Below are positions 8,195 through 11,919 of a stretch of DNA of 11,919 nucleotides, one piece after another. Position 1 is the first letter of the stretch. Each line of letters opens with the position of its first letter. The stretch is from an uncultured Prevotella sp. (GTDB taxonomy: Bacteria; Bacteroidota; Bacteroidia; Bacteroidales; Bacteroidaceae). A model generated the notes under the pieces. That model did not search any database and was not told the DNA's origin. It saw only the letters and a list, made by a program, of their open reading frames with translations. The translations under genes were made by a program, and so were the position numbers. The stretch spans positions 1 through 11,919 of the forward strand of contig CAKQDG010000071.1 of the NCBI GenBank assembly GCA_934219025.1. The letters run 5' to 3'.

Positions 8195-8286
8195 CTAGAT
8201 GTTCTAGGGATTATCTAGATTTTCTAGATTATCTAGAATTTCTAGATATTCTAGTTTATCTAGAAATTCTAGAAATTCTAGAGATT
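8195..8286. repeat. CTAG tandem array, 9-bp period, ten units
   Basis: CTAG cores begin at 8195, 8204, 8215, 8224, 8233, 8242, 8251, 8260, 8269 and 8278: eight spacings of exactly 9 bp and one of 11. The consensus unit is CTAGAWWTT. Seven cores are full TCTAGA palindromes. Units 8 and 9 are identical (CTAGAAATT) and unit 10 differs by one base, while the units nearest the four-helix-bundle gene are the most divergent. Within the array, 8232-8248 and 8257-8273 form a perfect 17-bp inverted repeat around an 8-nt loop. The array fills the gap between the convergent genes, and its last unit lies inside the end of the MutS-like gene. No ordinary intrinsic terminator is present in this gap. Function unknown: possible protein-binding array, cruciform or terminator-like structure. 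Confidence 0.93.
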
Positions 8287-10119
8287 GTATTTTGTTTTTT
8301 GCAGAATTCCTTTAAGCAAGAATGTGGCATTCTGGTTTTTTGCCACGCCGGGAGTTATCTTATAGGAGTAAGTAATATTTTCGGCAAGTTTAATTTCAAA
8401 ACAGTAGTTGTGAAAGCGGCCGGGATATTCGTCGGCCATTTTTGACAGCTCAAGGTCGTGGGTCGCTATTATACCGGTTACAGGCAGTTTTGCCACAGCT
8501 TCGAGAAACATTCTTGAACCGTTCAACTTGTCGAGCGAGTTTGTGCCTTTCAGAATTTCGTCGAGGATAATCAGAGTGTTGTCGTTTCTGTGTACATTGT
8601 CGAGCAAGAGTTTTAGCCGGAGCAGTTCGGCATTGAAATAACTTATGCCGTGGGCAAGGTCGTCGCTTGTTCGCATACTGCTGAAAAGCGAGAATACAGA
8701 AACTTTCATTTTTTCGGCAAACACCGGCATACCGCACATGGCAAGAATATAGTTTATGCCCACGGAGCGGAGAAAAGTGCTTTTTCCCGCCATGTTTGCC
8801 CCGGTTATGATATAATAGTTGCGGTCTTTTATCGAGAAATCATTTCTTACGGCATTCTCTCCGAGGAATGGATGATACACCCCTTTTGCCTCGTAAACCA
8901 CTTCGTTGCTCTCCACAATCTCCGCATCAGTGCTCTGCGGTTCGTTGTATCTCATTGTTGCCATCGATACCATTGCGTCAATATGGCTCAGGGCGTCAAT
9001 CCATTCAGTCATTGAATCGAGATTGTCTTGTTGCCATTTAAGGTAGCGGCGCACAAGGAAGAAGTCGCTCCAACCTATGGCATTAAAGATTACCATGCCA
9101 AGCACGTTGCCGCGCCTGTCGAGAGCGTCGACAATGCTCTTCAGTTCTTTCATGCAGTCAAGAGCAGTGTTTCCGTTTCCGTTGTTTAGCGATTCAACTA
9201 TATTTCTGTTTTCCTTTTCATTGAATTGAGCAGCAGACACAAGTCGCATAAGACGAAGACACGCCTTTGTGGAATTGCAGATTTTGTCTGTAGACTTTGT
9301 TATCATCTTTATTGCCCTTGCCGAAGAGTTTATGCTTACGCCAAGTTGGACAACGGTCCATATACAGATAAAATTTGCGCTTAGCGATGTGAATATTGTG
9401 AGCATCAGCAATATTGCGAATATTGAAACAGACGCAATTACGGCTGTGATCCATCCTCTTGACAGTGCATGTTGAGGAATATTGGCATTGCGGGTTTCTT
9501 GCAGAACCTGTTTTATCAGATGCGTGTCAATTTTTGCATCGCTCCCTGTGGCAAGAAATTCTGTTCTCCATTCTTCATTTTCAGCAAGTTCAGCAATCGC
9601 TCTGTTGTTCATCCTTATCCTGTCGATGCTTGACATCTTGTTGCCGGGCCGCGCGCTTGCAGACAGTATTTCCGCCAACCGGTCGCTTCCGCCTGTTGTT
9701 ACGGTTTGGCATATGCGGTTGTATAGCGACTCCTTGCCGAAGATGTCCATGTCGTAAGAATATTGGTGATTTGGATTCTCGTATCTCTTGCCGTCGTCGA
9801 AAGCGGAGAAATCGCCGTCCATATACATGATGTTTCTTTTGTATACATCGAGTTTCGCTTCCGCCTTTTCTATTCTGTTGTTGTTTATGCGGTCAATAGA
9901 CTTTGCAGACACGAAAGTTGCAACGGCAAGCGGAAACAGGAATATGAAAACATTTGCTTCAATGTTTCCTGTAAAAAAGGCTATGGCAAATGCTACGGCA
10001 AGTGAAAAACTCGTAATCTCGGTAGCAACGAGCCATTTTATCTTGGCTTTCCTTTTGGTAATGTCTGCCGAAAGCACTGATGCTTTCTCGTTATATAGAT
10101 TGCGTATTTCCTGTTTCAT
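8278..10119 (-). CDS. Membrane-anchored MutS-family ATPase
   Basis: A 613-residue protein whose C-terminal third is a MutS-type ABC ATPase. HPFLGENAVRNDF (416-428) is followed by the Walker A GANMAGKST (440-448), the family signature MRTSDDLAHGISYFNAEL (482-499), Walker B LIILDE (516-521) and the switch ATHD (552-555). Two pairs of hydrophobic segments (about 28-50 with 56-72, and 223-244 with 248-263) predict four membrane spans. A MutS lever/clamp-like helical region lies at roughly 270-410. The MutS N-terminal mismatch-recognition domain (Phe-x-Glu) is absent, and so is a Smr nuclease domain, so neither classical mismatch repair nor MutS2 function is indicated. Similar 'MutS-related' membrane proteins occur in Bacteroidetes, without a defined role that I can name. 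It lies downstream of rplS on the same strand but behind a terminator, with no clear promoter of its own. Its last codons and TAG stop lie in the CTAG array. Confidence 0.88.
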   Translation of the reverse strand: MKQEIRNLYNEKASVLSADITKRKAKIKWLVATEITSFSLAVAFAIAFFTGNIEANVFIFLFPLAVATFVSAKSIDRINNNRIEKAEAKLDVYKRNIMYMDGDFSAFDDGKRYENPNHQYSYDMDIFGKESLYNRICQTVTTGGSDRLAEILSASARPGNKMSSIDRIRMNNRAIAELAENEEWRTEFLATGSDAKIDTHLIKQVLQETRNANIPQHALSRGWITAVIASVSIFAILLMLTIFTSLSANFICIWTVVQLGVSINSSARAIKMITKSTDKICNSTKACLRLMRLVSAAQFNEKENRNIVESLNNGNGNTALDCMKELKSIVDALDRRGNVLGMVIFNAIGWSDFFLVRRYLKWQQDNLDSMTEWIDALSHIDAMVSMATMRYNEPQSTDAEIVESNEVVYEAKGVYHPFLGENAVRNDFSIKDRNYYIITGANMAGKSTFLRSVGINYILAMCGMPVFAEKMKVSVFSLFSSMRTSDDLAHGISYFNAELLRLKLLLDNVHRNDNTLIILDEILKGTNSLDKLNGSRMFLEAVAKLPVTGIIATHDLELSKMADEYPGRFHNYCFEIKLAENITYSYKITPGVAKNQNATFLLKGILQKTKYNL

Positions 10120-10154
10120 AATCTTTGCCGTTTTTATTTCAATGGAGTTTTACT

Positions 10155-10197
10155 AAAAAAATAGGCAGCCAATCCATAGATTATGGACGAGCTGCCG
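10155..10197 (-). terminator. Intrinsic terminator of rplS
   Basis: Read on the minus strand, GGCAGC (10196-10191) pairs with GCTGCC (10169-10164). An inner stem TCCATA/TATGGA (10187-10182 with 10178-10173) has a 3-nt loop, and the two stems are separated by a 3x3 internal loop. A run of seven T on the minus strand (10161-10155) follows. It lies 47 bases after the rplS stop and ends that message before the MutS-like gene. Confidence 0.88.
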
Positions 10198-10243
10198 TAT
10201 TTCTTTTCGTTTTGTTCTAACGAAGGAGAGAATATGGAAGTTA

Positions 10244-10603
10244 TTACTCCTTTGTGATAACTCTCTTCTCTGCGATGCGAGCCTTCTTACCAGTGAGGTT
10301 ACGCAGGTAGTACAGCTTAGCGCGACGTACCTTACCAACCTTGTTCAGCTCGATGCTTGCGATGTTAGGAGATTCCATCGGGAAGATACGCTCTACACCA
10401 ACAGTTCCAGACATCTTGCGCACTGTGAAACGCTTTTTTGTTCCCTCACCGTTGATTTTGATAACAACACCACGGTAGAGCTGGATACGCTCTTTAGAAC
10501 CCTCGATAATTTTGTAAGCTACGGTAACAGTGTCACCAGCCTTGAACTTAGGATACTGCTTCTCGCTTGCAAATGCTTCCTCAGCAACTTTAATCAAATC
10601 CAT
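10244..10603 (-). CDS. rplS: 50S ribosomal protein L19
   Basis: A 119-residue large-subunit protein located at the 30S-50S interface. Family motifs are intact: [20 protein letters not shown] near residues 20-38, [13 protein letters not shown] (40-52), [20 protein letters not shown] (58-77), and the basic C-terminal segment [20 protein letters not shown]. Length is normal for L19. Codon usage is strongly biased toward a few codons, as expected for a highly expressed ribosomal gene. It is not next to trmD or rpsP as in many proteobacteria but stands alone, with a consensus promoter about 90 bases upstream and a terminator downstream. It is therefore probably monocistronic, with an untranslated leader of roughly 85 nt. 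Confidence 0.98.
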   Translation of the reverse strand: MDLIKVAEEAFASEKQYPKFKAGDTVTVAYKIIEGSKERIQLYRGVVIKINGEGTKKRFTVRKMSGTVGVERIFPMESPNIASIELNKVGKVRRAKLYYLRNLTGKKARIAEKRVITKE

Positions 10604-10693
10604 TGTAATTTGTAATTTTAAAATTGTTTATCGTTCCAACGCAACATAACAGGCCACTCTTCTTCCTGTCAGCGATTACGCCGAAAAGCGGTG

Positions 10694-10725
10694 CAAAGGT
10701 AGGTATAATTCTCGTAACTGCCAAA
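10694..10725 (-). promoter_or_regulatory. Bacteroidetes-type promoter for rplS
   Basis: On the minus strand, TTTG (10725-10722) and TACCTTTG (10701-10694) are separated by exactly 20 nt. This matches the Bacteroidetes sigma-ABfr consensus TTTG-N19-21-TAnnTTTG without mismatch. The predicted start is a few bases beyond, near 10690-10687, giving a leader of about 85 nt before rplS. High expression is expected and fits a ribosomal protein gene. Confidence 0.85.
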
Positions 10726-10871
10726 TTATTCGGCGGTTATAATGCGTGTGGACTGAAAAAAACAGATTTTAAAGCCGTTCGCCAGTTTTTACAGGAAGCA
10801 GGGATTGTTGCTGAAATCCGACTTTTAGAACACTTTTCTCAAACCTCCCGATTTTGTCAGCATTTCAGCCG

Positions 10872-10947
10872 AGCATCGCTTTTCGGGGAGCAAAGCATTG
10901 CTTCTCTCCCGAAAAAGCATTGCTTTGCTCCAGAAGAAGCGTTGCTC
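10872..10947. repeat. 22-bp-period repeat with overlapping inverted repeats
   Basis: AGCATCGCTT (10872), AGCATTGCTT (10894), AGCATTGCTT (10916) and AGCGTTGCTC (10938) recur at exact 22-bp intervals. Between them lie two competing palindromes. TTTTCGGG (10880-10887) can pair with CCCGAAAA (10908-10915). The 17-nt arm 10887-10903 can pair with 10915-10931 at 16 of 17 positions. The two pairings cross, so they are alternative folds or a pseudoknot. The element lies upstream of both predicted divergent transcription starts, so it is not in the rplS or ftcD leader. A REP-like dispersed element, a DNA-binding site or an unrecognised small RNA are all possible. Confidence 0.75.
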
Positions 10948-11074
10948 CATAATTTTTATTGACAAATTCTGCGGTGGAAATCAAGAAAAAGTGTTCTAAA
11001 TTTCTTATTTCCCGTTTTGCGCATAAAAACATAATAATTAACCACGCTAAATGGAAAAGTTTTTTCGGTTACAG

Positions 11075-11106
11075 ATTGACAGATTCAATATTTTTATGTA
11101 AGTTTG
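11075..11106 (+). promoter_or_regulatory. Bacteroidetes-type promoter for ftcD
   Basis: ATTG (11075-11078) and TAAGTTTG (11099-11106) are separated by 20 nt. The -7 element matches TAnnTTTG exactly and the -33 element has one mismatch to TTTG. The expected start near 11110 leaves a leader of about 60 nt. That leader is AT-rich, with no Shine-Dalgarno sequence before the ftcD ATG. Confidence 0.8.
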
Positions 11107-11171
11107 CAGAGTTATACACACACATATACATTATGAAATAAACCAGTAATACTAAAAAACATATCATAGGT

Positions 11172-11919
11172 ATGGCAAAGAAAAAGCAAATCGTAGAGTG
11201 CGTGCCCAATTTCAGCGAAGGGCGCGACCAAGCCGTTATCAGGCAGATAACCGGTGCTGTTGAGGCTGTTGAGGGAGTGAAACTGCTCGATGTAGACCCA
11301 GGAGAAGCAACAAACCGCACGGTGGTTACCTTTGTGGGCGAGCCGGATGCCGTGGTAGAGGCGGCTTTCAATGCTGTGAAAACGGCAGGCGAGCTGATAG
11401 ACATGCGCAAGCATCACGGTGCTCATCCCAGAATTGGAGCCACCGACGTGCTGCCTATTGTGCCCGTGAGCGGCATCACCCTTGAGGAATGTGCTGAGCT
11501 GTCGAGAAAGCTTGCCAAGCGCATTGCCGACGAACTGTCTATTCCGTGTTATTGCTACGAGGCGGCAGCCTTCAAGCCGGAGCGCAAGAACCTTGCCGTT
11601 TGTCGCAAGGGCGAATATGAGGGCATTGCCGAGCGCATCATGGACGAAGGGGAGAAACCGGATTTCGGTGCGCGCCCGTACGACGAGCAGGTTGCAAAAA
11701 CCGGTTGCACGGTGGTTGGAGCACGCGATTTCCTCATTGCCGTGAACTTCAACCTCAACACCACATCCACTCGCCGTGCCAATGCCATAGCCTTTGACGT
11801 AAGGGAAAAAGGAAGACCCGTTCGCGAGGGAAATCCTATAACGGGAAAGAAAAAGCTCGACGAGAACGGCAAGGTCATCATGCAGCCCGGCACGCTGAAG
11901 GGCACAAAGGCAATAGGCT
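11172..11919 (+). CDS. ftcD: Glutamate formimidoyltransferase, 3' truncated by window
   Basis: The first 249 residues of the formiminotransferase of histidine degradation. It moves the formimino group from N-formimino-L-glutamate to tetrahydrofolate in the cytoplasm. Diagnostic N-terminal motifs are present: ECVPNFSEGRD (9-19), LLDVDPGEATNRTVVTFVG (38-56) and the active-site region HHGAHPRIGATDVLPIVPV (81-99). His85 there aligns with the catalytic His82 of the mammalian enzyme. The second subdomain is visible from about residue 180 (FGARPYDEQVAKTGCTVVGA and NFNLNT). The frame stays open to the last base, so the stop is outside the window. Whether a cyclodeaminase domain is fused cannot be seen; Bacteroidetes usually have it as a separate gene. 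The start chosen is the first ATG after the consensus promoter, followed by a basic MAKKKQ. Other histidine-degradation genes may follow off the right edge. Confidence 0.95.
   Translation, partial: MAKKKQIVECVPNFSEGRDQAVIRQITGAVEAVEGVKLLDVDPGEATNRTVVTFVGEPDAVVEAAFNAVKTAGELIDMRKHHGAHPRIGATDVLPIVPVSGITLEECAELSRKLAKRIADELSIPCYCYEAAAFKPERKNLAVCRKGEYEGIAERIMDEGEKPDFGARPYDEQVAKTGCTVVGARDFLIAVNFNLNTTSTRRANAIAFDVREKGRPVREGNPITGKKKLDENGKVIMQPGTLKGTKAIG

Larger units (their letters stand above)
10604..11171. other. Divergent intergenic region between rplS and ftcD
   Basis: This 568-base stretch has no gene I can support. It holds, from left to right: the rplS leader (10604-10693) with a weak hairpin ACAGG/CCTGT (10649-10653/10665-10669); the rplS promoter (10694-10725); a stretch with no recognisable signal (10726-10871); the 22-bp-period repeat (10872-10947); a second featureless AT-rich stretch (10950-11074); the ftcD promoter (11075-11106); and the ftcD leader (11107-11171). 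Short open frames in it overlap promoters or repeats and have no protein-like features. Confidence 0.75.

Noticed and set aside
8195..8286. CTAG array considered as a CRISPR array
   Set aside because: Units are 9 bp with no spacer/repeat distinction, and no cas genes are present.
7377..8286. Four-helix-bundle gene plus repeats considered as a diversity-generating retroelement
   Set aside because: There is no reverse transcriptase and no template/variable repeat pair. The protein is only fold-related to Avd.
8278..10119. MutS-like gene considered as mutS or mutS2
   Set aside because: It lacks the mismatch-recognition domain of MutS and the Smr nuclease domain of MutS2, and it has predicted membrane segments.
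10624..10962. A 112-codon plus-strand open frame between rplS and ftcD
   Set aside because: It overlaps the rplS leader and promoter and the 22-bp repeat, and has no recognisable protein features or promoter. It is more likely a chance frame.
11132..11140. A minimal ATG-AAA-TAA frame in the ftcD leader
   Set aside because: A start followed by one codon and a stop is common by chance in AT-rich DNA, and no regulatory pairing is visible around it.
11069..11426. Minus-strand frames opposite the ftcD 5' end
   Set aside because: They are antisense to conserved ftcD motifs and to its promoter, with no independent support.

Overview
The window looks like chromosomal DNA of a Bacteroidales bacterium, probably Prevotellaceae. 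Reasons: a type IX secretion pair (porU next to porV), a carboxypeptidase-regulatory-domain exported protein, a TIGR04258-type 'four helix bundle suffix' protein, start codons without clear Shine-Dalgarno sequences, and two close matches to the Bacteroidetes promoter (TTTG, about 20 nt, TAnnTTTG). Genus-level placement is an inference.

Layout. Bases 1-137 hold the 3' end of an unrecognised gene, closed by a hairpin terminator (166-206). Four plus-strand genes follow: an exported protein with a carboxypeptidase-like regulatory domain (229-1269), an FAH-family hydrolase/isomerase (1288-1905), porU (1906-5487, its ATG directly abutting the preceding stop) and porV (5604-6791), ended by a strong intrinsic terminator (6811-6838). 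PorU is the C25-type sortase that removes the C-terminal signal from cargo of the type IX secretion system. PorV is the outer-membrane barrel that shuttles cargo to PorU. Next are ispF (isoprenoid synthesis, 6860-7339) and a four-helix-bundle protein with a coiled-coil tail (7377-8171).

The minus strand then carries a membrane-anchored MutS-family ATPase (8278-10119) and upstream of it rplS (ribosomal protein L19, 10244-10603), which has its own promoter and terminator. The last gene, ftcD (11172 to the window end), reads rightward from its own promoter and is cut by the window edge. Between the divergent rplS and ftcD promoters is a 568-base gap holding a 22-bp-period repeat with long inverted repeats.

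Most of the window is ordinary housekeeping. The most unusual element is the junction between the convergent four-helix-bundle and MutS-like genes. There, ten CTAG cores are laid out almost perfectly every 9 bp (8195-8286). They include a perfect 17-bp hairpin and run into the last codons and stop of the MutS-like gene. By eye I found no CTAG anywhere else in the 11.9 kb. The four-helix-bundle protein (a relative of the 23S rRNA intervening-sequence proteins and of Avd from diversity-generating retroelements) lies 23 bp from this array, so a protein/array pair is the best candidate here for an undescribed system. That link is a hypothesis.
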